Positions 42,471 through 54,000 of a stretch of 64,000 bases of DNA are shown piece by piece. Position 1 is the stretch's first letter, and the number at the start of each line of letters is the position of its first letter. Position numbers and translations under genes: made by a program. The stretch is from Amaurobius ferox (Eukaryota; Arthropoda; Arachnida; Araneae; Amaurobiidae). The notes under the pieces are model-generated. The model worked only from the letters and a program-made list of their open reading frames with translations, did not search any database and was not told the origin of the DNA. The stretch lies in NCBI GenBank assembly GCA_951213105.1, contig OX578152.1:72615180-72679179 (forward strand), in the 5' to 3' direction.

Positions 42471-42861
42471 TTTTCTCTTCATTTCTGAAACATGATCTAA
42501 ATTTGAAACAAATTGCTTGCAGTGTCGTAAGGAAAAGCTCGTTAGGGATTCTTTGAAATTGAATGATACCAATTTTATCAAAGTACTTTTGATAAACTGC
42601 ATGAAATTGTCCCTAAATTGTCTAAAATGAATACAGATGCTGATTTCGGAAAGATGGCAAATAATTCCCTTCAAGAGATTAGATTTTCTGTGAAAGAAAA
42701 CTGTTTAAAACCAGTTTAAAAGGAGATGCTGTTTTATAAGTTCAAAGAAATATATATTTTCTAATTTAATTTATTTTATGATTTTTTTTATGTTTAAAAA
42801 GCATGAGTTTCATGTTAGTTTTATTAAGAACAAGCCGCTGTTTTGTTTCTAGAAAAAAAAA

Positions 42862-43629
42862 TCTGATGTGGGCAACACATGACTTTCCTTATATAATGTA
42901 ATGAATTTACTACTTTTACAGTAAAAAAAAATAGGTTTTCCTTATAGTAGATACTAATATTCTTTCCAAGATATTGAATTTTCGACAATTAGTCGTCATT
43001 TTCATTGATAGAGAGTCATTTTTATCCATTTGGCGAGATTTTCGTTAATTTGGCAACATTTCAAAAAGTCGCCACATTGGCGACATTCCACCAAATTCGT
43101 CGCCAAAATCTCGCCAAGCGTTAGGGAAGAAGAAATAAGTTATTCTTACAGCAGGTAAATGTCTATTGGCATTCAAATACAAAAGTATTACTTACAATAT
43201 CTTTTTTCATGAATGAAACGAGCCAGATCCACAAGAATGATGTCACCCAAATTATCGCATGGTATTATATATGAAAAGTGAACATGTTTCTCAATAGGAT
43301 ATATATTTTTTTAATTTTATATGACTTTTTGAAATTTTTTAAAAAAAATGTACAATATCTCGAGAACGGTTCGTGTCAGCGTTCTAAAATTTATGTCAAT
43401 CGTTTTCTAATGAAAAATTACATAAGAAATGTCTATTTGCGTAACTTTATTAGCGGTTTAGATTTTTTGACGATTTTTTCAAAATTTCATTCGAAAATTT
43501 AGGGGATTCTGAACATTCGATTGCGTATAAAAACAATAGGCTTCCAGTGTTTATGGATTGTGATTTTTGTATCAAATTTTGTTCGAATCGGTCCATTCGT
43601 TCGTCAGTTATCGTCTCCACAGACTCACT

Positions 43630-43672
<43 letters not shown>

Positions 43673-43847
43673 TTTCACACACACACACATACTTTCACAC
43701 ACACACACACACACACAGACATCCCTTAAAAAATGTTTGATTCGTGATCAGGGATGCTTGAAACGTGCTCTCCCGTCGAAAACTCGAATTCGAATTTTCG
43801 ACCCCGTCACAATACTTTCCTTACACATTATGTATATAAGGAAAGTA
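42862..43847 (+). repeat. Family A hairpin-rich repeat, full length
   Basis: Same termini and interior as the 40679 copy, with a longer compound CA tract (43632-43717) broken twice by 'atactttcacac'. The reverse frame reading Cys-Val repeats and the forward Thr-His frame are microsatellite artefacts. Confidence 0.9.
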
Positions 43848-44039
43848 AAAATATATGAAACAAGATATTTATTAGGAGCCTTCATATAAGGGAAAATGTT
43901 GTTCACTCTTCATTTTTGCGGAACTAATAAGAATTTTTATTCGTCTTTGCAACTTATTTTGTAAAATCGTACAAATTTTCGGAAAAACTGGAAGTGACAC
44001 CTTCAGAACCGAAAGTGAATATTCTTAGTGAATTCCTCA

Positions 44040-44430
44040 CTGCTCTGAAATTCGACGCTGAATTCATATAAATGATCATTTAAACTGCATTTATATTCAA
44101 TCCTGAGAAATATATTTAAAGTCTTGAGAAATGGATTAAAATAAGAAATAGATAGAACTTATTTTAGCCGGAAAAGGAAAAAGAACTGGAAATGAAAATC
44201 ATTAATAAAGGACTATAACTTCTCCAGAATTTGTTGCTAAATGCATATCGGTGATTATCTAAACTTTATCTATCGCCAATCTTGAAATAGTTATTTCAAA
44301 TAAAATGAACATTTTTGAACCGGAAATAAAAACTCTAGATGAACCCTCTTACACGCTCCAGAATTTTAGGCTGATTCCATATCAGTCAATTAATTTATAT
44401 CTATAGCAGATTCTGAGAAAAAGATGTTTC
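44040..44430. repeat. Degenerate tandem repeat related to 5690 array
   Basis: Lines 'ctccagaatttgttgctaaa', 'catatcggtgattatctaaa' and 'cctgagaaa' recur near 44075, 44253 and 44387 and match the 5690-6310 units. Confidence 0.6.
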
Positions 44431-45210
44431 AAGGGGTTTTTTTTTCTGTAAAAGCAATAATATGGCACAGTTTTAGCCAACAGAAAAGATGCATAAATGG
44501 GATTTACAAAAAAAAAATGGAAATTTAAGAACAACTTATATTTTCTTCAAACCTTTTATCCAAAACTTGAAGTAAATATTTAAATATTTTATAACCCTCT
44601 TTTGCACGCTGCGAAAAAATAAAATCTGTTAATGCGTTTAAAAATGCTTCGCACTTCTACATTTTTAAGGACTCTTGAAATAGTTTCATGCACTGCATTC
44701 CTTTTTATACAGTACTCTAGAAATTAAAAATCAATAATTCATCTAGAAAATGTTTATATGTGAGTTGTCTTGCAAAAGTAGTATAAGAAATGAAATTTGC
44801 GCAATAGCTACGATATTAAATGTTCATTAAATGCTCAATAAAAATTGAGTGCACGTCGTTAAGAACATCGAATCTTGTCCCAGCAGTACAATTATTACAG
44901 TGGCACAATGGTTACAGTGGAGTCTTTACAATGACGCCCGAACAGCTAAAAACTGCAAGTTGGAGACGATTATCTGGGGGTCTGAAAAAGACCCACTTTA
45001 GAATTTTCAGTATAACCTATTAATTGTGGCGTCCATATTTACATAAAGACCTAACAGGATGCTAGGGCATGCTTGAATCAGGTAGAGAAAGCGAATGGTC
45101 ACTGAGATCGACAGTTGCATACTGGCCGAACTTCAGCGGAAGGTAATTATAGGGTCCACTTCTCTGATAAGAACTTAAAACCTTGTCTTGGTAGCTCAGA
45201 GATTAGAGTA
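44430..45210. other. Stretch without recognised gene
   Basis: The frame at 44820 has no recognisable family. A tRNA A-box-like line 'gtagctcagagattagagt' at about 45191 directly precedes the next MITE; no matching B box was found. Confidence 0.4.
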
Positions 45211-45211
45211 T

Positions 45212-45537
45212 GGGCTCAAATAAGGCTCCTATATATGCAGGTTGGCGTAACAGCGGCCATCTTGACTTCAAGCTGAAACGATGGCAGTACATGGCGAAAA
45301 GAATATTATTTTTTCGTCCTTTTCTCGGGATCTCAAGTAAATCAAAGCATTTTAGACTATTTTCTTGAATGATTGGGGCAAATTTTTGAAAGCAGAAACA
45401 CCTATTTTCTACCTTAATTGCATATCCAATATCAGCTATGTAACATGTGCGCGCCATTGAAACAGCAAAACCGATTGGACCGGTAGGAGACAAAATGACT
45501 GTTACTTCAGCTTGTATATATAGGAGTCTTAGGCTCA
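45212..45537. mobile_element. MITE related to the 16305 element
   Basis: The left end 'ggctcctatatatgcaggtt' is mirrored by the right end (reverse: 'gactcctatatatacaagct'), with similarity over about 45 bp. The interior shares 'catgtgcgcgccattgaaa' with the 16305 element. No clear target duplication was identified. The reverse frame of 111 codons lies wholly inside and is not considered a gene. Confidence 0.65.
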
Positions 45538-45621
45538 AAAATCACTGCTTCAATCTACATATGGGACAGCAAGAACTGTACAAAAATTTGATACGATTAG
45601 TTCATTCGATGAGCTTCAGAG

Positions 45622-45970
45622 GGGTTGGACAGCCCAATAGTTAGCGCGCGAGTATTGCACCCGGACGATCCGAGTTCAATTCCCTACTCTTCCTAAACTG
45701 TCCCGGTATTCACGCGGAATACGGGCACGTAAAATATGGGGGTCCGTAAGTCCTTCCGTAAGGTAGGTGATAGGGGTAAGAGGGTACGGTCTCTATGGAT
45801 GCCGTCCCCATTGGGTCCGTAAGGTAGGTGGTAGGGGAAAGAGGGTACGGCCTCTATGGATGCCTAGCCCATTGGGTTTCGGCCTAAATTGGGTGACATT
45901 TCCCTGTCATCCAAACTGATATCTTATATCTTTGGGTAGGTCGAGCGGTCTTTGGCGAAGAAGAAGATGA
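45622..45970 (+). mobile_element. SINE family B copy with internal duplication
   Basis: tRNA-like head ('ccaatagttagcgcgcgagt', B box 'gagttcaattcc') and family B body. A ~68-bp piece starting 'gtccgtaaggtaggtg' and ending 'ccattgg' is present twice (about 45751-45815 and 45817-45876). The tail is GAAGAA-rich in place of CAA. Confidence 0.8.
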
Positions 45971-47020
45971 AAGTCAGAGACCTATTCAAAACAAATTTCC
46001 CATTGGTAAATAACGTTGATTCATTTACACGCTCTTCTATACTGAAGAACATCAACAAGAGCAAAACGGGTTACTCGATATTAGTCACTGCACCAGGAAC
46101 GTGATTCTGTATCTTGTACCAATTGAAATTGAATCAAATGTGGTCTAACTCTCTTAATATCACTCTATTGAGTACGAACTAGGTTTAACCGACAGTGCAG
46201 AATAAAGCTCAAGTTAAACAAACATAAACCAGCCTTATTCGAAATTAATTTGCATTATTTATGGCTGATAAGTGACGTTGACAGCTTGCAGGGTTCGTTT
46301 ATTGCCAAATCGGCGAAACCTATGAAAATTAATTAACCTTTCCGGTGTTCCATAGGATGGGAAAATTGGCATATCTGCTGTAAACTACAAACGCTGTGTC
46401 TTTGTCTACTATAGTTATATTTACCTGATTTCGAAAAGGCTATAATGAAGAAAGAATATACACATTGTTAAACTGTATTATTTATTTTACCGCTTTAGGT
46501 GGAATACGAGAATATCCTATTAAAGGGATATTGTTAGAATATTTTTAGGCAAATACGAAATTAATATTTAAGTAGAGCTTTTATTCTATGAAAATCCAAC
46601 GAAACCAACTGAATAAATACCAGAAATAAAAATTAATATTTATTAAAATCTGATACAATAAAACAAAATTGTATATAGTTATAAATATTGGAATTTTTAT
46701 TTTGGAAATTACAGTACTTTGCTCATTATACAATAAACACTTGATTAACATTAATACTGACAAGTTGGGAGTGACGTCACGTTTCAGTCGACCTTTACGT
46801 CGTTACACACATGCGCAGAAATTCCTCGAATGAAGTTCGTAGATGACAAAAAGTCGCCTTGGAACAAATTCTTTTACTTATCAAAAACCGCCCAAAACGG
46901 AGGAATCTTGAGAGATAAATAATTTTATTTGAAAAGAGGTTTAATTCACACATTTTGGCACTAGTAGAGTTGTATGATCGGATTGTGTGTAGTTTCATTG
47001 ATGTTGAAATTTTAAAATCC
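45971..47020. other. Stretch without recognisable gene
   Basis: No repeat shared with the window was noticed. Frames at 46581 (-) and 46795 (-) have no recognisable family. A 'gggagtgacgtcacg' CRE-like site occurs near 46768 without supporting context. Confidence 0.35.
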
Positions 47021-47191
47021 CTTACGAGGGTCACACCGAAATTTTTGAGACAGGGGCAGACGATATGCGCTGGGAAAAAAAAATTATTGGTCGGATATTT
47101 ATATTTGAACTCTTTTATGTCCGCAGATGATAATTTGTGGCAACAATTACAGTTTAGCTATCGTAGAATAAATTTTGAAAGAAAAGAAAAT

Positions 47192-48310
47192 GGAGTTGAC
47201 GCGAGAGCATTATCGAGCTATGATTTTCTATGATTTTAAAGTGGGGCTAAATCAAGAAGAATGTCTTCAACGTCTATAATTAGCATATGGAAATGATGCT
47301 CCATCTCGTATTACTGTATTCAGATGGTTTACATACTTTAGAAGAGTTCGAAATTCTCTCCTAGATAAAAACACACACAGGAAGACCTTTGTCAGCTGTA
47401 GTCCCAGAAAATGTGTCGGACATTCGAAAAATGTTAATCGATGATAATATATGCTATCGATGATAATATATGCGATGATAATATATATCGATGATAATAT
47501 ATGCGATGATAAACGATGATAATATATGCTATATTTATCAAATGATACAGAAGGAACTAACATTGGATCCACATCCATACATAAAATTATTCATGAAGAA
47601 CTGCATATGAAAAAATTAGTTTGTCTTTGAGTCCCCCATAATTTAACAGAACACCAAAAAGTGGAGCGTGTCAGAATCAGTAAAGAAACCCTAAAATGGC
47701 TTAATGATGGTGGACACCGCGTTATTTCTAAAATCATAACTGGTGATGAAACGTACATACCGTTTTTTGACGTTCCAACACGTTAAGAAAGTAAAGTACG
47801 GGTCTTTGAAGATAACCCCCAAACCAACAATGGTGAAAAGACAACGAGCAATGAAAAAAGTAATGTATGCCGTGTTCTTCAGAAGTACAGGTCTGGTCAA
47901 AGCCATAAAGCTAGAGGAACAGAAGGCAGTTATAGTTAACTGTTATACCACTAAGTGTCTTCCAGAAATTTTTCAGCAAGTGAATGTTAGGGGATTCATG
48001 CTTCACCATGACAATGCATCTTCTCATTCAGCAAGAATGACAGTCGAATTTCTTGAACAGAAAAACATCAAAGTCATGGAACATCCACCCTATTCCCCTG
48101 ATCTTGCTGTGTGTGACTTCTGGCTACTTTTTAATCTAAAAAAAAAATTTACGTGGGCTTCGTTTTCATTTCGAAGATGAGATTGATGAGGCTATAAAAG
48201 CATATTTTTCATCAATTCCAAGAAATGGATGGCTTGAAGCATTTAGTCTTTGGAAAATTCGCCTACAAAAGTGCATTGATGTTAAAGGGGAGTTCTTTGA
48301 ACACATCTAA
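47192..48310 (+). pseudogene. mariner transposase, inactivated
   Basis: Would cut and paste the element at TA sites. The start at 47192 gives MELTREHYRAMIFYDFKVGLNQEECL, the N-terminal helix-turn-helix region. A stop follows after about 29 codons, though the line APSRITVFRWF continues beyond it in frame. Frame changes and a local expansion at 47445-47530 disrupt the linker. The catalytic triad is recognisable: D in TGDET (about 47745), D in HHDNASSH (48010) and D in PDLAVCDF (48115), the last two separated by 34 residues (DD34D). The longest intact piece is 47743-48180; another frameshift near 48140 follows an A run. The frame ends with FEHI and a stop at about 48308. At least four disabling changes mean no active protein. 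Confidence 0.85.
47445..47530. repeat. CGATGATAATATATG short tandem expansion in transposase
   Basis: The ~15-bp motif 'cgatgataatatatg' recurs about five times with partial units. It replaces what should be a few codons of the transposase linker, so it arose after the element lost function. Confidence 0.85.
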
Positions 48311-48651
48311 GAGTTGGTAAGTTTAATTTGTACCACTTAACCGCATCTTATTTTCAGTGTGACACTCATATCTCTTAAAACCTCAAAAACTTTGTTTTCC
48401 CCGAGGAAATTCTTACTCTATAAAAATGAACAAAACATTGGAAAATAATGATACGAGTTCCTATCCAGAGGTTATTATCTTGTTTCTCGTACTTTAAAGT
48501 GGGGTTAAGATTGAAACTTTGCTAGAATTTTCTCAATACCTACGAAAAGATTGCTGTCAAAATTATTCAAAAGTCTGCGTCAAAACTAAGTAATTGAAAA
48601 ATCTAATCGAATTTTTAATTATTGATCCAAAGTATTCCACAGCTTGTCCTG

Positions 48652-48912
48652 CAGGGCGCGGTAGCTCAGTGCTTAGCACGCGGGGATTGCACTCGGTAGG
48701 TCCGGGTTCGATTCCCGCCACTGCCAAAACTGCCGCCGTGTTCACGCGGAGTACGATCACGTTAAGCATGTGGGTTCGTAAGTCCTTCCGAGATGTTAGT
48801 GGTAGGGAAGGAGGGTAAGTTCCCTTTGGATGTCTCCCACACTGGATTCCTGTCTAAATTGGGTGGCACTCCCTGTCGTCCAAACAGTTATCTTACACCT
48901 TTCTGGTATTCG
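48652..48912 (+). mobile_element. SINE family B, best tRNA-like head
   Basis: The head reads 'gcggtagctcagtgcttagc' (A box) and 'ggtccgggttcgattcccgc' (B box), very close to a tRNA. The family B body follows: 'cgtaagtccttccgagatgt', 'gatgtctcccacactgg', 'cgtccaaacagttatc', 'ctttctggta'. There is no 5S head. It lies about 280 bp after the mariner. Confidence 0.85.
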
Positions 48913-49184
48913 ATCTTCAAACCATATAATTATTTTTGTAATTAATTGTTCACACATGTAATATTATCATCCATAAACTTAATAATTTATGTAACCATTA
49001 TCATCATTAACAATCATGTCTTGAACTATAAAGAAATAATTAATGTCTTCAAGGTCTCATGTTATCAAGATTTTATGTTAACATCACCCTTAAAAATCTA
49101 TGTAATTCTTATGTAAACCTTTAGTTTTTCAATAAACGTGCTATGGATCGTTGGACGTTGGCCTTTGAAGTTGGCTTCCGCTAA

Positions 49185-49302
49185 CTTCCCTTCCCGGCCA
49201 TCCAAATAGTTGCTCAAGTCCAATGGATGAGTCGGACGGTCTGGGTCTTCAACAACACCTTTCTGATAGATCGCACGGTCTGGGTCTCGACAACAACAAC
49301 AG
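49185..49302 (+). mobile_element. Two SINE family B tail fragments in tandem
   Basis: 'cccggccatccaaatagttg', 'gagtcggacggtctgggtct' and then a second 'ctttctgatagatcgcacgg' with a CAA tail, so the family's 3' end is present twice in a row. Confidence 0.7.
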
Positions 49303-49605
49303 CTTGTCCTACAGTTCAATATTTTGCAGCTGCACGTCGTTCAAATTTTCCGCTACAGCGCGCAAACACAAACATTGTATTTTGTTATTATAGAAACAAT
49401 ATAGAACTAGAGCATCTAAAATAACAGATCGCATTGAAAAATTAGTAGTGACAAGGTTTTAGAGATAGATAACCCTATTACTGATTAAATAACGTAAATA
49501 ACTAATATTCTTATCACGATAAATAAAATTGCTGCTTGTGAGAATAAAACTTTCCAATACTGCCTTAAATAAAGCAGGTATATGAAAATTCGGTGACTAC
49601 AGTTG

Positions 49606-49636
49606 TTTCGGGGGAGTTTAAAGCTCTCTTCTTCAG
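49606..49636 (-). ncRNA. Hammerhead-ribozyme-like core, reverse strand
   Basis: Reverse strand reads CTGAAGA, a stem-loop of about 19 nt with GAG/CTC pairing, then CGAAAC followed by a GTC. No Penelope coding was recognised next to it. Pairing for stem I is not evident. Confidence 0.3.
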
Positions 49637-49769
49637 GTCAAACAGTGTCTTTTCTTCACATCCGCTAAGAAATGGTATTTTCATGAAATGGCTTTTTCAT
49701 ACGTAGTACTGAGAAGGTATTGTTTTTATGAACATTTACGACTTCGAGATTCTGATGTCAGCATGTGTT

Positions 49770-50600
49770 TTAAGAACACGTTTTGAGACTATTCTTGGAA
49801 TGATGCCCGCCTGATGTAAGTGGTCGATTTCTTGTGTACAGGAAAGCAGACACAAACATCAATGGATTTTCACGGAAATTTATATCCGACTTGGTTATCA
49901 AAAAATCTAGAACTAGATAGAATTTTTTAAATTCGAGAGACGACTTTTGAATTTTATTTGAAATTTTGTATTTTTTAATATAGCAGCATAGGGCAAAATC
50001 TGACATAATTATGCATAAAAGTGTTTATTCATGGCTCAACGATCACAAAGCTGAAACTTAATAGTTTAAATCATCGTTGCGAAAAATAGCCGAGTTACGA
50101 TTTTTTTGTTCGTGACATCATTAGCCCCATTGAGGGGGGGGGGGAGTTACACCCCCCTGGGTGCATTGTTAAGTATGGTATCATGACTATTCTTATAGTG
50201 ATATCTCTCTGTCTGTCTATCTGGCCGTGAACGGTTTCTTTTGTAAACGATGACGTTCACATATATTAATGGATTTTCATGAAATTATATATCTAGCTTT
50301 GTTATAAAAAAAATTTAGATCTAGATCGATTTTTTTTAAATTCAAGGTAAAACTTCGAAATGTATTCTAAATGTTATATATATATTTTTACATGGCAGCA
50401 TAAGACAAAATTTGACATAATCATCCGTAAAAGGGCTTATTTATTGCTCAGCAATCACAAGGCTTCGTAGTTTCGATTAGTGTTGTGAAAGATAGCCCGG
50501 ATATAATATTTTTTGCTCGTAACGTCATTAGCCCCTTCGGGGGGGGGGGACAAGCTACCCTCCGTAGGGTACATTGTCAAGTATGGTGTTAATCGAAAGA
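49770..50600 (-). repeat. Family C repeat, two tandem copies ~411 bp apart
   Basis: Lines 'atggattttca-ggaaatttata', 'gaacgatcac' and 'gacatcattagcccc...gggggg' occur in 49840-50170 and again in 50260-50590. Both contain a G run followed by a C-rich line ('acacccccctggg', 'taccctccgtaggg') that can pair with it. Confidence 0.7.
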
Positions 50601-50954
50601 TTTTTTCAAACCCTTTAAAGTGAAGGGTGACACGCCATTGTAATCATTTGAACCCACGATGCCAATTTTTTAAATTTGTTCCGGCAAAATTTGAAAAAAA
50701 AAATAAATTCTGGTATGAGAAAGTCAAGTGGAGCAACTCCATTTAATTTATAGGGATCACTACAGTGCTATTCTTTCGTTATAGGGACACAGCATTATTG
50801 CATCCGAACTACTAAAAATTGATCAAAACCTTAACTTACGGGTAGAGAAAAACATTTCAGCAGTATAAATCGGGGAATTTCAGCGAATTGCCCCTTTAAC
50901 TAAAAATATTGTAGAAATTACCCATCGCGCCGAGCTCTGTCGCCAAGTTGGCGC

Positions 50955-51240
50955 AGAATGTTGAAAACTATTTTCGCTATGCATGTTTCAAACCAGTGAA
51001 GATATTCAAGAATTAGACACCGCTGCTGTTATAGTTTCCTATAAAGAAGAAGTTTAAGAAACTCGTGAAAAAGAATTAATGCGAGTAATTCATCAGAAAA
51101 TTAATCTTCAGGAAAATATTTCTTTTGAAAGTTTAGTGATGATTGATCGTAGTTTTCAATATTGGGATGATTTCAACCATGGGGACAAGTTTATCACAAA
51201 CGTTGTGCGGACGATGGCGGTGATTTTGATCAATGTCTAA
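50955..51240 (+). pseudogene. Unrecognised coding-like relic
   Basis: A forward frame reads EDIQELDTAAVIVSYKEEV, a stop, then ETREKELMRVIHQKINLQENISFESLVMIDRSFQYWDDFNHGDKFITNVVRTMAVI to a stop at about 51240. Acidic/hydrophobic composition and helix-like spacing suggest former coding. No family was identified; a transposase C-terminus is one possibility. A 'gtcgccaagttggcg' palindrome lies just upstream near 50940. Confidence 0.25.
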
Positions 51241-51559
51241 TCAATGTGTTGTTATGAGTACGTGTGATTTTATAGTCTTAACAGTATTTTCCCTTCTATA
51301 TTCGTTATAACGTCTATTCAATACTGCTACAAATTATCTTCGTCCCATGAGAGGTCGTTATATCCTGATGTGGTTTAAATAAAATTATATTAATTAATTA
51401 AAATTGGGTTATATAATAATTTTCAAATATTCTCGTTAAATAGCTGCATTGCGAATAACCATTTTTCTTTCAGTAAGAGATACCACTTACTGCTCAATAA
51501 GTAAAATACTCTTTGTGCAAGGAATAAGGAAAACTAAAGCAACGTAAATAAGCATAAAT

Positions 51560-52225
51560 ACAAACGATAATGCAGCATACAGCTATTTCGAGTATACGCT
51601 GGATCACCTTCCTCAGTGCATGAGAACCAACAAACCAAAAGCCTAAATTAGGAATGGGTACGAAAGGCAGAAGCAGGAGATTACATACCCAAGATCTGGA
51701 TTGAAAGAGAGCCCATCAGAAATCAGCACGAAGAACAATCCAGCCAATCCGAGACGAGAAGTAACACTTAAGATTGGCGTGTGCCAAAACACACTAGGAA
51801 TACGCCGACAAGATAAATCAAGACCGAACAAGAATGCATGAGACCCAACAAGACGAAAAATAGGTTAAAATGACACATAAGAGCCCCAAAGGAATAGAAA
51901 GAAGAAAATAGAAAAAATTGTACAGGGTACTAAGCCAGATCGCGGACTCAAGTAAAGTACTGTACAAGTCATAAACTAAATTACGAGAATTTTTCTGGAT
52001 GTAGAAGGCTTCATTGGAGTCTAAATCATAGAACGACATGCAGATTTGTATAATCCTTGTTGGTGGAAACTCAAAACGGTGGTCAAATGGATAGCAATTC
52101 TGAGTAATTGAATATTTATTGAATTCCCTTTTTTTTACATAGTTTTCATGTTCCTTAATACGACATTTTAAAGCACGTTTAGTTTGACCAATATAAGAAA
52201 TATCGCACTAACAAGAAATACTGTA
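51560..52225 (-). pseudogene. Penelope-like element: GIY-YIG endonuclease relic and 3' region
   Basis: In reverse, 52225-51955 encodes ...CDISYIGQTKRALKCRIKEHENYV..., the YIG half, basic helix and EH of a GIY-YIG nuclease, followed by SFYDLDSNEAFYIQKNSRNLVYDL, the closing line of such proteins. The nuclease would nick target DNA for Penelope-type retrotransposition. A stop lies just before CDISYIG, and the first GIY-like strand and the whole reverse transcriptase are missing. Downstream, 51810-51560 is the noncoding terminal region shared with the fold-back at 9.2-12.0 kb, including the decayed CTGAGGA...GAAA core at 51586-51616. Confidence 0.75.
51586..51616 (-). ncRNA. Hammerhead-ribozyme-like core, decayed
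   Basis: Reverse strand CTGAGGA...CGAAAT in the noncoding end of the Penelope relic. Stem II pairing is largely lost compared with the copies at 9250 and 11964. Confidence 0.3.
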
Positions 52226-52299
52226 AATGCTTCAACTATTAGAATATTCTAAAAGATCTTGAAAATTATAAAATCAGAATTTATTTGAAGGTTTAAATG

Positions 52300-53080
52300 C
52301 AATATTGAATTTTAATTTTTTACTCGAATGTTTGTTTAGGTGTATATAAAATAAATAACTAAGCTGATCTAAACACCTTTATTAGATCTTTTTGTTTTTC
52401 ATTTTTACGTGTTACGGCATTTTCTCTGGTTTTCGGTCATTTAGAAAGACTTTATTGTTTGTTATTTTTGAGTCATTATTTTACATATTTCTGTATTTTC
52501 AATAATAAAGGGCAATTTTGAATGAATTTCCCTGAAGGCACAGAAACGGTAAAAAATAAAGTTATATTTCTTGTTTATTCTGTTATATAGGCCATGAGTT
52601 GGTCAGTAAAGAATTTCAGTTGGCACAGCAATAATCAACAGATTAAATTATATTTTTTTAAATTATTTTCTTTTCGTTTCATTTGTCTCTTCTTTTTTTA
52701 ATTAATTCTACTAAGACATAAAAAATTTGAATGTTTGGGTCATATTTTTGTTTCATGGGGCATTCTTTTCTTAGTTTTTTGTTCCATAAATACATCATTT
52801 TTATAAGGCTTTTTCTGGCAATATTTAGGTCATATAATAACCCTAGCCCTAGTCATTAGCATATTTCTCCTCCATTGCAACTGTTATTACATCAAGCAGA
52901 AGATGCAAAATTAATCGTATTTCTGTTTCAGGGATGTTATATGATTATTCCTTCGTGCTAATAAATCATTAGCCGAGATAATATTGTGCTAGTATTACTC
53001 GGATTTAATTAATTTTCGTTCCAGACGTTTTCTAATTGAAGACGATTTGGTTACGTTTAATATCTTTGAGTAAGCAGAAA
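52300..53080. other. AT-rich stretch; 52860-53060 shared with 55640-55860
   Basis: Lines 'ttattacatcaagcagaaga', 'tttaattaattttcgttcca' and 'gacgttttctaattga' have close counterparts at 55690-55850, so part of this stretch is a diverged dispersed repeat. No coding was recognised. Confidence 0.45.
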
Positions 53081-53081
53081 A

Positions 53082-54000
53082 TCTATATAAGTAAAATTTA
53101 AAATATGTTTGTCTGTCTGTATATGTGTCTCATCATCACGGGAGAACGGCTGTACCGAAGTTCATAAAAATTTGTGGGTAGCCTTGGAATGCCCCCCACT
53201 TAAAATTTGGCTCGTGTTTCGTGTTTCTTGGACCAGGGCTTGTCTAGATATTAATAAAACAAGCACAATTAAATCTTCCATAGATATAACTTTATACAAA
53301 CGATATTTTTTCCGCAAATTTATTTGAAGAACATCATATCATGTTGCTAAGCAAGAGAATTACATCCAATGAAATTATAGTATAGCAGACGATTTTTATT
53401 AAATCTTTTCCGATGTAAGTAATTAAGAAATTCATATAAAGGTAAATTTTATTGGAATTTCATTTTTGACTAGATTACATTAATTACGACTTTCAGGCTG
53501 AAAAGTTGTGGAGATAATTGATATTTTCAATTTCTGTCAATCTTCAAGTCATCTGCTGTCTTTCTGTCTTTCAAGTCATCTGCTTTATTTCGGTAAATAT
53601 TTTTCAAACTCATATATTGTGTTTAGCCAATTGTTGTCACAGAATGAAGATGGTACGTGTATATCTTCAAATAGCATTTTAGCGCTTTCATTTTGGCATA
53701 TGTTGATCCAATTTCACAGCGCTTTAATTTTGGCATATGTTGATCCAATTTTACATTTTTCATAAATTTATTGATAAACAGGATATGGATGTTTTATTCT
53801 TCAGATCTGCCTGTGAAGATAAATTTGTATAGCGGGAATAGAGATTCTTATACTTCTATTTAGTAGAATTGAATTAAAGATTTTAATAGAATGTTTTGAA
53901 TAGCAATGCCATTTAGAATACTATTAGAATTTGCACATAATTGTGAATTTTAAGTTTCTTTATATTATATACTCCGTGCGAAGAACGGGTATACTGCTGG
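53082..54000 (+). mobile_element. Non-autonomous Helitron-like element, complete ends
   Basis: Starts TCTATATAAGTAAAATTTAAAA, followed by a CTGT tract and 'atcatcacgggagaacggct'. Ends with CCGTGCGAAGAACGG hairpin, a short spacer and CTGG at 53997-54000 (CTRR consensus). Length 919 bp. The interior has the GTTGCTAAGCAA line (53343), the 'cagacgatttttattaaatc' block and 'cttcagatctgcctgtgaag'. No coding. Confidence 0.8.

Larger units (their letters stand above)
47023..48370 (+). mobile_element. mariner element with inverted ends and TA flanks
   Basis: A TA at 47023-47024 is followed by cGAGgGTCACACcGAAAT. On the right, TA at 48369-48370 is preceded by the reverse complement tGAGtGTCACACtGAAAAT. 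The intervening ~1.35 kb carries a mariner transposase relic in the same orientation. Length, TA target and coding all fit Tc1/mariner. The TIRs are imperfect, consistent with an old copy. Confidence 0.85.

Noticed and set aside
41248..43668. Cys-Val repeat frames in reverse and Thr-His frames forward
   Set aside because: Translations of the CA/TG tract inside family A copies.
45203..45538. 111-codon reverse-strand gene
   Set aside because: It coincides with the borders of a MITE with inverted ends; the related element at 16305 does not preserve the frame.
48652..48725. Genuine tRNA gene
   Set aside because: Very tRNA-like, but it continues into the family B SINE body found at several other places.
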